NCBI GenBank assembly: GCA_963377175.1
Contig: CAUJNA010000465.1
Coordinates: 1-64,000, forward strand
Direction of reading: 5' to 3'
Source of the DNA: Effrenium voratum
Taxonomy: Eukaryota > Sar > Dinophyceae > Suessiales > Symbiodiniaceae
Length of the DNA stretch: 64,000 nt
Shown: piece by piece, positions 1 to 8,930 of the stretch
How the letters are laid out: the number at the start of each line of letters is the position of its first letter
How positions within the stretch are numbered: the first letter of the stretch is position 1
Notes under the pieces: generated by a model
Told to the model about the DNA's origin: nothing
What the model saw: only the letters and a program-made list of their open reading frames with translations
The model's database searches: none
Position numbers and translations under genes: made by a program

Positions 1-223
1 ACATGTGGAGCGTGCTGCGTGATGTACTCAGCCCTATTGTGTGTCCCGCTGTGACTTGCCAGCGCACCATTCAGCCCAGTTGGCGCTACCACATGTCATA
101 GCTAGCTCAAAACACCCGCCGGTTGAAACCACCGGGAGCCACGCAACCTTGTTAATTGTGAGTGTCCTGTCTTTTGAACTGACAGTGCACGGAGAACCAT
201 TTGCAGTCCACGACCTGTGCTCT

Positions 224-247
224 TGAGCAGTTTGCGCAAACTGCTCA
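224..247. repeat. Perfect 24-nt palindrome upstream of gene A
   Basis: A perfect inverted repeat without a loop, with arm TGAGCAGTTTGC. It is conserved in copy 2 at 5766-5789. It shares the CAAACTGC arm with the hairpin at 10510-10533 and lies about 100 bp before the gene A start. Confidence 0.85.
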
Positions 248-344
248 TGAGCCCCTCAGGCCAGTAAGTAGCATTGCCATTCATGAGCGGCGGCATTGAA
301 GAAGGCAACTTTTTTCCCGAGCCTGAGGAAGAACGACAATTGCG

Positions 345-842
345 ATGAGCTCTGGCAACGAGGAGGCTCAGCCTTCCATCGAGCAGCTCTTCGGCGAGGC
401 GGGGGGATGGGATGATTCTGATGAGCCGGAGGACGAGAACGAAGATATGAATGAAGAAGAAGAAGCAGAAGAAGAAGACAAAGACGCAGGAGAAGATCCT
501 CCATGTCCAGTAGCGAAGGCCAAAGCCAAGGCCAAAGCCAAGGCCAAGGCCAAAGCCAAGGCCAAGAAAGAGCCCAAAGCCAAGGCCAAGGTCAAAGCCA
601 AGGCCAAAGCCAAGGCCAAAGGCAAGGCCACAGCCAAGGGCGCGTCAAAGAAAACCACAAAGTATGACAATACCCGAAAAGCTTTCTTTGACAACGCTGC
701 CAAGAACGGCCTGGATAGTAATGCTGCCCGGAACGCCTGGCTTGAGAGCACAGAGAGGAAGAATGCGATAGCTTCAATGCCAAGTCCTGAGAGAAGGCAA
801 CGCAATTTTGTGAAACCTCCTCCCGCTGATGATGTAAACTAG
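345..842 (+). CDS. Gene A copy 1: acidic / Lys-Ala repeat protein
   Basis: A 165-residue ORF opening with ATG (MSSGNEEAQP). Three zones are visible: an acidic N-terminus of about 50 residues dominated by D/E, a basic low-complexity zone of alternating Lys-Ala over roughly residues 57-100, and a mixed C-terminal domain with KAFFDNAAKNGLDSN, AWLESTERKNAI and a PERRQR motif. The Lys-Ala zone recalls histone H1-like tails, so nucleic-acid binding is plausible but only inferred. No catalytic motif is seen and I do not recognise the family. Gene B follows about 230 bp downstream on the same strand. In copy 2 the same start is frameshifted and the Lys-Ala zone is 12 bp longer, so this is the better-preserved reading frame. 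Confidence 0.6.
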   Translation: MSSGNEEAQPSIEQLFGEAGGWDDSDEPEDENEDMNEEEEAEEEDKDAGEDPPCPVAKAKAKAKAKAKAKAKAKKEPKAKAKVKAKAKAKAKGKATAKGASKKTTKYDNTRKAFFDNAAKNGLDSNAARNAWLESTERKNAIASMPSPERRQRNFVKPPPADDVN

Positions 843-855
843 ACCTTGTGGCAAT

Positions 856-879
856 GTCTGCTGCGGGCGCGCAGCAGAC
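856..879. repeat. CTGCG-type hairpin between genes A and B
   Basis: Perfect 10-bp arms GTCTGCTGCG and CGCAGCAGAC around loop GGCG, just after the gene A stop codon. It is conserved at 6409-6432 in copy 2. It shares the CTGCG/CGCAG core with hairpins at 2856 and 10510. A role as a 3' end or terminator-like structure is possible but untested. Confidence 0.8.
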
Positions 880-1071
880 CATGGCATCGCGTGATGGGCA
901 AAGAAACAAAAGAGCAAGCATTGCGTGTTGGACCTTGCAAGTTGCGACTGTCCTTGAAAGTTGCCATGTTGGTGATTGATGTTATTGCCCTGCAGATGTT
1001 TTCGCTTCACATCTAGGCAACTGCGCGTCAGTCCCACTTCCCACAGACATTACTGTGCTACCACAGTAATT

Positions 1072-2023
1072 ATGTCGTCATGGTTGGACGACATGGACAG
1101 TCAGGAGGCACGGTTTCAGCCAGGCGACCACGCTTGCTTGGTGACGTGGAAGTCCAGCTTCTTCCCGCTCTATCAGCTTCATTCGGAGGTACTGGAAAAG
1201 TTGGAGCAAGCCATCGTGTTTCGCAAAGGGAGCCCCATCTGCATGGAGGAGTTCAGGGATCTGCGAGTGTTCATTCCTGTGAACAGCGACGATTATCTGG
1301 AAAGACATTACACAGAGGAAACTGCAGACTGGTGCAATCACGAAACTCGCACTTCCTCAGTGCAGCAGTGGATCGAGCATCGGCCTTGGGTTCAGCTGGT
1401 GCCAGGGCCCACAAAGAACCTGATATATGCCATCAACGAGTACAAGAGGAAGCATTATCAGTTGCGGTGTGTGGTGTATGACATTCAACGTGCCCCTGAT
1501 GGTGGAGATTATGGGCCGATTGGCCATGCTTCCTGGGAGAAGCGCTTCATGATTTGGGGCTGGCAGGACGAGTTCGATCGCGTGCCTGACCTGGTTCAGT
1601 GGTCCCAGGACTATTCCTCGATACTTGCCAATCAGTGACCCCGTGCCAAAACCACGGGTGATGCTGAAGGCCCTTTACAGACGAGACGTTGACATCATTC
1701 GCAGGTTCATGCCACTTTCTCTCTTTCCTGGCAACGCCATCTGGCATCCTGATGACATCGAGCAGATGACTGCAGTACAGCATGAATCTGATGCAGAAGG
1801 AGAGGACGCTGACATGCAGGTTCAGGATTCGGAGTTTCTATTGGTCGACACCGCCGACCAGGTCCCTGGCACCAAGTTCGATCAAATTGGCCGTGTCCAA
1901 GTTGGACCCATCATCAACAATTCGCCATGGCACCAAGATCAGCGCGCAAAGCAGCGTGCTGCCGCCAGCTGCGGAAACGCAGCTGGAACTTCAAAACCAG
2001 TCACTGTGTTCTCCTCTGAGTAG
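1072..2023 (+). pseudogene. Gene B copy 1, broken by two frameshifts
   Basis: Compared with the open copy at 6625-7590, this copy lacks 5 nt near 1625, which causes a stop at 1638 after 188 residues (start MSSWLDD). It also has one extra A in the run at 1884-1886. The remainder of the protein (PISDPVPKPRVML onward) continues in a second frame from about 1625 and in a third after 1886. Most residues are otherwise identical to copy 2, so the breaks are recent. An in-frame upstream ATG exists at 979, but the one at 1072 is preferred because its MSS start resembles those of genes A and C. Confidence 0.75.
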
Positions 2024-2258
2024 AGACTGAGACAGGCCCGCCGCCAGCCACAACGCACAGTGTTTTTGAGGCTGAAGTTGTGTGGCCTTGGATTGGAAAA
2101 AATGCATCGAGCCACGGAGTGTGGTGTTCGCATGTGCATGAGCACTGCTAGGCTTTGTTGTTGTGTGAGTGCACGGGCATTGCTGCTGCTTGTCGTCCTG
2201 CCCTTGACTTGCATCGCCGCAGTCATTAAGGCCCGAGTTTTGCCGAAGGTTTCCAAAC

Positions 2259-2825
2259 ATGTCGTCTGAACACGAGAGCACGGTGATTTTCGGCAGTCGG
2301 GCTGACCTTCGCGCAGAGCGGAAACGCAAGCGTGATGAGTCGGGGGACTGGGACGAGCTTAGCCGGAGCATTCTGCAGCAGAAGGAGCGGCTTGGAAACA
2401 TTTTGATGAAGTATTACCCCACGCTCCTCCATTTACCTGCGGATGCCATGCCTGAGACACCGCCTGTTGGCAACCATTCCTACACGGTCAAGCCTGCAGG
2501 ATGCTGCAAGATTATGGTTAAGCTGGACAACTCAAGCTTTGTGGTGAAAGGCCTTGGACAATCACAGAAGTTTGGCTTCGGGATGAAGTACTACGTGGGG
2601 AGTGCCGACGATTTGCCACTGAGTGAGCGAGTTATGCCAGGGCTTGTCGCAGTGGCTTGGGCAGAGGCCCAGGTCCTGGCAAGGAAGTGGCAGCTGAAGA
2701 AAGATTCCGAGCAACCTGATGTCTCGCCCAGCTGCGATGCAACAACTGAGCCATCCCCCGAGGATGCCTCTTCCGGAAGCCAAACAACACTGGCTTGGGG
2801 GCAGTTCAGCCCTGATCGACTTTGA
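2259..2825 (+). CDS. Gene C copy 1: hypothetical protein, 188 aa
   Basis: The ORF opens with ATG (MSSEHESTVIFG) and is uninterrupted. The N-terminus is highly charged (ADLRAERKRKRDESGDWDEL), possibly a nuclear localisation signal. A compact middle (about residues 65-145) contains SYTVKPAGCCKIMVKLDNS and KGLGQSQKFGFGMKYYVG. The C-terminus is Ser/Thr/Pro-rich and probably disordered. No known domain is recognised. Compared with copy 2 it lacks four residues (HPDL) after DEL, an in-frame 12-nt difference. Being open in both copies, it is the best-conserved gene of the unit. Confidence 0.65.
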   Translation: MSSEHESTVIFGSRADLRAERKRKRDESGDWDELSRSILQQKERLGNILMKYYPTLLHLPADAMPETPPVGNHSYTVKPAGCCKIMVKLDNSSFVVKGLGQSQKFGFGMKYYVGSADDLPLSERVMPGLVAVAWAEAQVLARKWQLKKDSEQPDVSPSCDATTEPSPEDASSGSQTTLAWGQFSPDRL

Positions 2826-2855
2826 CTCCAGTACAGATTGGATCAGGTGTTCAAA

Positions 2856-2875
2856 CAACTGCGCCCCCGCAGTTG
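2856..2875. repeat. CTGCG-type hairpin after gene C
   Basis: Arms CAACTGCG and CGCAGTTG are perfect 8-bp complements around loop CCCC. The hairpin lies 31 bp after the gene C stop and is conserved at 8428-8447 in copy 2. Confidence 0.8.
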
Positions 2876-3151
2876 GATGCCTTGCTGTTTTCCCAAACGG
2901 TGGTTTTGCAAGCTGCAATTGCTGCTTGCTTCTTAGTAGCAACATGGTCGGGGAGACATGCAATTGACATGTCGCGGGGAAAGCTGAGAGTGTGAAAAAG
3001 GAGCCCGCGTGAGTTTCAACAGCCACTGCGTGTTTCATGTGTTTCTCAGACCTTCCACATCACAAGGCCAGCCATGCCTGCCAGAGGCGCCAGAGCTCCT
3101 TTCGGCAATTGAATTGTTGAAGCCCCCCGAGGGTCACTCTGCGCAAAAGAT

Positions 3152-3240
3152 GGGGGCAAGCGGGATTTGAATCCGCGACCTCCCTACCAACTGCGGGTCC
3201 GCAGGTTGGTTCGGGCGCGCTGCCATTGCGCCACTGTCCC
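3152..3240 (-). tRNA. tRNA-like sequence with a hairpin in place of the anticodon arm (copy 1)
   Basis: On the minus strand a box-A-like stretch (TGGCGCAATGGCAGCGC, giving a GCGC/GCGC D stem) and a box-B-like stretch (GGATTCAAATCCCGC) are correctly ordered. The ends pair as an acceptor stem with one mismatch (GGGACAG with TTGCCCC). Where the 17-nt anticodon arm should be there is instead a 25-nt inverted repeat (plus strand 3186-3210, arms ACCAACTGCGG and CCGCAGGTTGGT). No anticodon can be assigned. It is probably a tRNA pseudogene or a tRNA-derived repeat. The T stem also has one mispair. Confidence 0.5.
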
Positions 3241-3357
3241 TTGCTCCCTCTGTGGCAACTTCGGGCCTGAACCCGGCCCAAATTTTGAACAAGTCTTCGG
3301 AGCCAACACGAATAGTTTTTCCAGCTTGAAAACAATTTAGAGCTTGAACCCGGGGCC

Positions 3358-4200
3358 CAAATGGAACAGCTTTTCGGGGCCCGAATCCGGGACCCGAATG
3401 GTATACGACTTTTCGGGGCCCGAATCGGGGCCCGAATCAAACAACTTTTCGGGGCCCGAATCCGGGACCCGAATGGAACAGCTTTTCGGGGCCCGAATCG
3501 GGGCCCAAATCGAACAACTTTTCGGGGCACGGGGCTCTTGGCTGTGGATGTTTCTCCAGGGGCTCTTTGAGGCCACCGTTTCAATCTGCACATTTGTGTC
3601 CACCAGCCATCTTTTCGGGGCCCGAATGGTATACGACTTTTCGGGGCCCGAATCCGGGACCCGAATGGAACAGCGTTTCGGGGCCCGAATCGGGGCCCGA
3701 ATCGAACAACTTTTCCGTGCCCGGGGCTCTTGGCTGTGGATGTTTCTCTAGGGCTCTTTGGAGGCCACCGTTTCAATCTGCACATTTGTGTCCACCAGCC
3801 ATCTTTTCGGGGCCCGAATGGTATACGACTTTTCGGGGTCTGAATCCGGGACCCGAATGGAACAGCTTTTCGGGGCCCGAATCGGGGCCCGAATCGAACA
3901 ACTTTTCGGGGCCCGGGGCTCTTGGCTGTGGATGTTTCTCCAGGGGCTCTTTGGAGGCCACCGTTTCAATCTGCACATTTGTGTCCACCAGCCATCTTTT
4001 CGAGGCCCGAATGGTATACGACTTTTCGGGGCCCGAATCCGGGACCCGAATGGAACAGCTTTTCGGGGCCCGAATCGGGGCCCGAATCGAACAACTTTTC
4101 GGGGCCCGGGGCTCTTGGCTGTGGATGTTTCTCCAGGGGCTCTTTGGAGGCCACCGTTTCAATCTGCACATCTGTGTCCACCAGCCATCTTTTCGGGACC
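3358..4200. repeat. 193-bp GGGCCC-rich minisatellite (copy 1)
   Basis: The marker CACCGTTTCAATCTGCAC recurs at 3574, 3766, 3959 and 4152, giving a period of 192-193 bp. Each unit contains several sub-repeats built on the palindrome TTCGGGGCCCGAA followed by TCNGGGNCCCGAAT. Long Gly/Pro/Arg-rich ORFs run through it in several frames on both strands. They follow from the repeat and are not called as genes. Confidence 0.9.
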
Positions 4201-4207
4201 CGAATCT

Positions 4208-4450
4208 TGCTGGCCTAACATTGGAATAGCGTTGGAAAACTCGCCGCAAGTCTTGCAGGCCTAACATTGGAAAACGCGCCACAAGTCTTTTTGTCAAACA
4301 TTGGAAAACTCGCCGCAAACCCTTTTGGCTTAACAGCGGACCACTCGCTGCACATCCTTTTGGCCTAACATTGGAAAACTCGCTGTGCATCCTTTTGGCC
4401 TAGAACTGGAAAACTCGCCGTGCGTCCTTTCGGCCAAGCGTTGGAGAGAC
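4208..4450. repeat. ~45-bp tandem repeat
   Basis: About six diverged copies of a unit containing CCTAACATTGGAAAACTCGC followed by CGCAAGTCCTTTTGG. No homologous block is seen after copy 2, so the junction lies between this repeat and the 193-bp minisatellite. Confidence 0.8.
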
Positions 4451-4629
4451 CGCAAGCCGCAAGCCCCTTGCAACCCAAGACTAAAATCTCGCCGCAGAGA
4501 CTTAGGCTCCTAAACGGTTGAAATGGCAACGCAGGAGTGACTACAAGGGTCCTCAGAAGGTGCTTCCTGAAGTTTTGTTTGCAGGGATCCTCTTGAATTG
4601 ACCCTTGCTTGCTTGGTAGGCGCGGGATT

Positions 4630-5195
4630 AGGGGTGACTGAAAACGGCGCCTAAAGGCTCCGCAGAGCGCAGAGGATGTGATGCTGGGGGCGTTGCTGGT
4701 GACACTGGCTGTCTTCCACCTTTGAAAGCGGGTACTAATTTAGCCCCCATTTAGGAAGGCTCCGCAAAGGATGCTGGGGCTGTCTGAAAACGGCACCGAA
4801 ATTCAGGTGCCTTTTGGGAAGGCTCCGCAGAGGATGCGTTGCTGGTGATGCTGGGGGTGTTGCTGGCGATGCTGGTGATGCTGGCGGTGTTTGGCTGTCT
4901 TGTAGCGTTTGAAAGTGGGTATTAATTTAGTCCCCACTCGGGAAGGCTCCGCAAAGGACTCGTTGCTGGTGATGCTGGTCGGTGTTTGGCTGTCTTGCGG
5001 CGATTGAAGGGTACTAGTTTAACCCTCATTGGGGAAGGCTCCGCAAAGAGATGCGTTGCTGGTGATGCTGGGGGTGTTGCTGGGGGTGTCTGGCTGTCTC
5101 GCGCTGTCTGAAAACGGCGCCTAGATATAGGTGCCTTTGGGAAGGCTCCGCAGAGGATGCTTTGCTGGCGATGCTGAGGTGTTGCCGGTGACACA
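4630..5195. repeat. ~100-bp degenerate tandem repeat
   Basis: Repeated GGGAAGGCTCCGCAAAGGAT and TTGCTGGTGATGCTGG motifs recur about six times with variable spacing, interleaved with AAAACGGCGCCTA. No coding signal is visible. Sequence 5200-5542 is unique spacer without a recognisable feature. Confidence 0.75.
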
Positions 5196-5765
5196 TGCTT
5201 CTACACCATGAAATCAACCCCTCAGAACTCCTAACCGGGCAAAAACAAGCCTTCTTTTTCCGGACAAATACTTCAAGTTCGCAGCAAGAATTTTGAGGCG
5301 CAAGAAGAATCCTCAGCTGCTAATGGAAGACAACTTGCTTCAGGTTTTCCTAGTAGGCTGATGGCGACAAAACTGATATATTCAAATCTACCCTCTACCT
5401 TTTGTAGCTTTGCGGTGAACAACAGCACTAGTAAGCCCCCTCTCTCCCAGAAAGAGTGAAGGGTTTTGAGCTTAGTTTGACCTGTTTTTCTGGGGTCCTC
5501 ACAGCAATGTGGGATCAACCTTGCGCACGTTCCATTTTCTCTACATGTGGAGCGTGCTGCGTGATGTAATCAGCCCTATTGTGTGTCCCGCTGTGACTTG
5601 CCAGCGCACCATTCAGCCCAGTTGGCGCTACCACATGTCATAGCTAGCTCAAAACACCCGCCGGTTGAAACCACCGGGAGCCACGCAACCTTGTTAATTG
5701 TGAGTGTCCTGTCTTTTGAACTGACAGTGCACGGAGAACCATTTGCAGTCCACGACCTGTGCTCT

Positions 5766-5789
5766 TGAGCAGTTTGCGCAAACTGCTCA
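5766..5789. repeat. Perfect 24-nt palindrome (copy 2)
   Basis: Identical to the palindrome at 224-247, in the same position relative to gene A. Confidence 0.85.
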
Positions 5790-5886
5790 TGAGCCCCTCA
5801 AGCCAGTAAGTAGCATTGCCATTCATGAGCGGCGGCATTGAAGAAGGCAACTTTTTTCCCGAGCCTGAGGAAGAACGACAATTGCG

Positions 5887-6395
5887 ATGAGCTCTGGCAA
5901 CAGGAGGCTCAGCCTTCCATCGAGCAGCTCTTCGGCGAGGCGGGGGGATGGGATGATTCTGATGAGCCGGAGGACGAGAACGAAGATATGAATGAAGAAG
6001 AAGAAGCAGAAGAAGAAGACAAAGACGCAGGAGAAGATCCTCCATGTCCAGTAGCGAAGGCCAAAGCCAAGGCCAAAGCCAAGGCCAAGGCCAAAGCCAA
6101 GGCCAAAGCCAAGGCCAAGAAAGAGCCCAAAGCCAAGGCCAAGGTCAAAGCCAAGGCCAAAGCCAAGGCCAAAGGCAAGGCCACAGCCAAGGGCGCGTCA
6201 AAGAAAACCACAAAGTATGACAATACCCGAAAAGCTTTCTTTGACAACGCTGCCAAGAACGGCCTGGATAGTAATGCTGCCCGGAACGCCTGGCTTGAGA
6301 GCACAGAGAGGAAGAATGCGATAGCTTCAATGCCAAGTCCTGAGAGAAGGCAACGCAAATTTGTGAAACCTCCTCCCGCTGATGATGTAAACTAG
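5887..6395 (+). pseudogene. Gene A copy 2, frameshifted just after the start codon
   Basis: The ATG at 5887 matches the copy 1 start. One G is missing after codon 5, so the following acidic and Lys-Ala sequence is out of frame with it. The frame remains open upstream to a TTG at 5838, which is not a usual eukaryotic start. The first in-frame ATG is at 5988 (MNEEEEAEEE), which would give a shortened acidic protein. The Lys-Ala zone has four more residues than copy 1, an in-frame 12-bp expansion. The C-terminal domain is intact apart from an N-to-K change before FVKPPP. The copy is either a young pseudogene or expressed from the internal Met. Confidence 0.6.
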
Positions 6396-6408
6396 ACCTT
6401 GTGGCAAT

Positions 6409-6432
6409 GTCTGCTGCGGGCGCGCAGCAGAC
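6409..6432. repeat. CTGCG-type hairpin (copy 2)
   Basis: Same hairpin as 856-879, with 10-bp arms and loop GGCG. Confidence 0.8.
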
Positions 6433-6624
6433 CATGGCATCGCGTGATGGGCAAAGAAACAAAAGAGCAAGCATTGCGTGTTGGACCTTGCAAGTTGCGA
6501 CTGTCCTTGAAAGTTGCGATGTTGTTGATTGATGTTATTGCCCTGCAGCTGTTTTCGCTTCACATCTAGAAAACTGCGCGTCAGTCCCACTTCCCACAGA
6601 CATTACTGTGCTACCACAGTAATT

Positions 6625-7590
6625 ATGTCGTCATGGTTGGACGACATGGACAGTCAGGAGGCACGGTTTCAGCCAGGCGACCACGCTTGCTTGGTGACGT
6701 GGAAGTCCAGCTTCTTCCCGCTCTATCAGCTTCATTCGGAGATACTGGAAAAGTTGGAGCAAGCCATCGTGTTTCGCAAAGGGAGCCCCATCTGCATGGA
6801 GGAGTTCAGGGATCTGCGAGTGTTCATTCATGTGAACAGCGACGATTATCTGGAAAGACATTACACAGAGGAAACTGCAGACTGGTGCAATCACGAAGCT
6901 CGCACTTCCTCAGTGCAGCAGTGGATCGAGCATCGGCCTTGGGTTCAGCTGGTGCCAGGGCCCACGAAGAACCTGATATGTGCCATCAACGAGTACAAGA
7001 GGAAGCATTATCAGTTGCGGTGTGTGGTGTATGACATTCAACGTGCCCCTTATGGTGGAGATTATGGGCCGATTGGCCATGCTTCCTGGGAGAAGCGCTT
7101 CATGATTTGGGGCTGGCAGGACGAGCTCGATCGCGTGCCTGACCTGGTTGAGTGGTCCCAGGACTATTCCTCGATACTTTGCCTGCCAATCAGTGACTCC
7201 GTGCCAAAACCACGGGTGATGCTGAAGTCCCTTCACAGACGAGACGTTGACATGATTCGCAGGTTCATGCCACTTTCTCTCTTTCCTGGCAACGCCATCT
7301 GGCATCCTGATGACATCGAGCAGATCACTGCAGTACAGCATGAATCTGATGCAGAAGGAGAGGACGCTGACATGCAGGTTCAGGATTCGGAGTTTCTATT
7401 GGTCGACACCGCCGACCAGGTCCCTGGCACCAAGTTCGATCAATTGGCCGTGTCCAAGTTGGACCCATCATCAACAATTCGCCATGGCACCAAGATCAGC
7501 GCGCAAATCAGCGTGCTGCCGCCAGCTGCGGAAACGCAGCTGCTGGAACTTCAAAACCAGTCACTGTGTTCTCCTCTGAGTAGAGACTGA
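6625..7590 (+). CDS. Gene B copy 2: hypothetical protein, 321 aa
   Basis: An uninterrupted ORF from ATG at 6625 (MSSWLDDMDSQEARF). The frame is open further upstream (ATG at 6532), but the MSS start matches genes A and C. The first 190 residues look globular, rich in Trp, Tyr and His (PWVQLVPGPTKNLI, YGPIGHASWEKRFMIWGW). A middle segment follows (PISDSVPKPRVMLKSLHRRDVDMIRRF), then an acidic stretch (ESDAEGEDADMQ) and a low-complexity tail. I do not recognise the fold and see no signal peptide or membrane segment. It is the only open copy of gene B here. It lies 230 bp after gene A and 228 bp before gene C. Confidence 0.65.
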   Translation: MSSWLDDMDSQEARFQPGDHACLVTWKSSFFPLYQLHSEILEKLEQAIVFRKGSPICMEEFRDLRVFIHVNSDDYLERHYTEETADWCNHEARTSSVQQWIEHRPWVQLVPGPTKNLICAINEYKRKHYQLRCVVYDIQRAPYGGDYGPIGHASWEKRFMIWGWQDELDRVPDLVEWSQDYSSILCLPISDSVPKPRVMLKSLHRRDVDMIRRFMPLSLFPGNAIWHPDDIEQITAVQHESDAEGEDADMQVQDSEFLLVDTADQVPGTKFDQLAVSKLDPSSTIRHGTKISAQISVLPPAAETQLLELQNQSLCSPLSRD

Positions 7591-7818
7591 GACAGGCCCG
7601 CCGCCAGCCACAACGCACAGTGTTTTTGAGGCTGAAGTTGTGTGGCCTTGGATTGAAAAAAATGCATCGAGCCACGGAGTGTGGTGTTCGCATGTGCATG
7701 AGCACTGCTAGGCTTTGTTGTGGTGTGAGTGCACGGGCATTGCTGCTGCTTGTCGTCCTGCCCTTGACTTGCATCGCCGCAGTCATTAAGGCCCGAGTTT
7801 TGCCGAAGGTTTCCAAAC

Positions 7819-8397
7819 ATGTCGTCTGAACACGAGAGCACGGTGATTTTCGGCAGTCGGGCTGACCTTCGCGCAGAGCGGAAACGCAAGCGTGATGAGT
7901 CGGGGGACTGGGACGAGCTTAGCCACCCAGACTTGCGGAGCATTCTGCAGCAGAAGGAGCGGCTTGGAAACATTTTGATGAAGTATTACCCCACGCTCCT
8001 CCATTTACCTGCGGATGCCATGCCTGAGACACCGCCTGTTGGCAACCATTCCTACACGGTCAAGCCTGCAGGATGCTGCAAGATTATGGTTAAGCTGGAC
8101 AACTCAAGCTTTGTGGTGAAAGGCCTTGGACAATCACAGAAGTTTGGCTTCGGGATGAAGTTCTACGTGGGGAGTGCCGACGATTTGCCACTGAGTGAGC
8201 GAGTTATGCCAGGGCTTGTCGCAGTGGCTTGGGCAGAGGCCCAGGTCCTGGCAAGGAAGTGGCAGCAGAAGAAAGATTCCGAGCAACCTGATGTCTCGCC
8301 CAGCTGCGATGCAACAACTGAGCCATCCCCCGAGGATGCCTCTTCCGGAAGCCAAACAACACTGGCTTGGGAGCAGTTCAGCCCTGATCGACTTTGA
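7819..8397 (+). CDS. Gene C copy 2: hypothetical protein, 192 aa
   Basis: Same protein as 2259-2825 with an extra HPDL after WDELS, one Y-to-F change (KFYVG) and L-to-Q and G-to-E changes near the C-terminus. The ATG follows TTCCAAAC in both copies. The N-terminal basic cluster RKRKRDE could direct it to the nucleus, which is an inference. Domain identity is unknown. Both copies being open suggests either recent duplication or maintained function. Confidence 0.65.
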   Translation: MSSEHESTVIFGSRADLRAERKRKRDESGDWDELSHPDLRSILQQKERLGNILMKYYPTLLHLPADAMPETPPVGNHSYTVKPAGCCKIMVKLDNSSFVVKGLGQSQKFGFGMKFYVGSADDLPLSERVMPGLVAVAWAEAQVLARKWQQKKDSEQPDVSPSCDATTEPSPEDASSGSQTTLAWEQFSPDRL

Positions 8398-8427
8398 CTC
8401 CAGTACAGATTGGATCAGGTGTTCAAA

Positions 8428-8447
8428 CAACTGCGCCCCCGCAGTTG
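8428..8447. repeat. CTGCG-type hairpin (copy 2)
   Basis: Same as 2856-2875: 8-bp arms and loop CCCC. Confidence 0.8.
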
Positions 8448-8723
8448 GATGCCTTGCTGTTTTCCCAAACGGTGGTTTTTGCAAGCTGCAATTGCTGCTT
8501 GCTTCTTAGTAGCAACATGGTCGGGGAGACATGCAATTGACATGTCGCGGGGAAAGCTGAGAGTGTGAAAAAGGAGCCCGCGTGAGTTTCAACAGCCACT
8601 GCGTGTTCATGTGTTTCTCAGACCTTCCACATCACAAGGCCAGCCATGCCTGCCAGAGGCGCCAGAGCTCCTTTCGGCAATTGAATTGTTGAAGCCCCCC
8701 GAGGGTCACTCTGCGCAAAAGAT

Positions 8724-8812
8724 GGGGGCAGGCGGGATTTGAATCCGCGACCTCCCTACCAACTGCGGGTCCGCAGGTTGGTTCGGGCGCGCTGCCATTG
8801 CGCCACTGTCCC
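8724..8812 (-). tRNA. tRNA-like sequence (copy 2)
   Basis: The same 89-nt tRNA-like sequence as at 3152-3240, including the inverted repeat replacing the anticodon arm (8758-8782). One A-to-G change is seen next to the acceptor stem (GGGGGCAGGC instead of GGGGGCAAGC). There is no identifiable anticodon. Confidence 0.5.
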
Positions 8813-8930
8813 TTGCTCCCTCTGTGGCAACTTCGGGGCCTGAACCCGGCCCAAATTTTGAACAAGTCTTCGGAGCCAACACGAATAGTTTTTCCAGCTT
8901 GAAAACAATTTAGAGCTTGAACCCGGGGCC

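Larger units (their letters stand above)
1..4198. repeat. Tandem segmental duplication, copy 1
   Basis: Sequence from position 1 recurs almost base for base from 5543, an initial offset of 5542. The offset grows to about 5572 at the tRNA-like sequence through small indels. The copy holds genes A (345), B (1072) and C (2259), a minus-strand tRNA-like sequence and the start of a GGGCCC-rich minisatellite. Similarity is lost near 4198 inside the minisatellite. The left edge may lie outside the window. Confidence 0.95.

Noticed and set aside
415..450. CTGATGAG...GAACGAA resembling a hammerhead ribozyme core
   Set aside because: Lies in the acidic coding region of gene A, and the stems needed for a hammerhead fold are not apparent.
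368..805. Minus-strand Leu/Ala-rich ORF opposite gene A
   Set aside because: Shadow of the Lys-Ala repeat on the complementary strand.
3060..4390. Gly/Pro/Arg-rich proteins in the 193-bp minisatellite
   Set aside because: Six-frame openness follows from the repeat unit. No start context or flanking coding sequence.
5838..5886. Upstream extension of gene A copy 2
   Set aside because: The extension begins at TTG, not ATG, and is created by the 1-nt deletion. The corresponding copy 1 sequence is non-coding.
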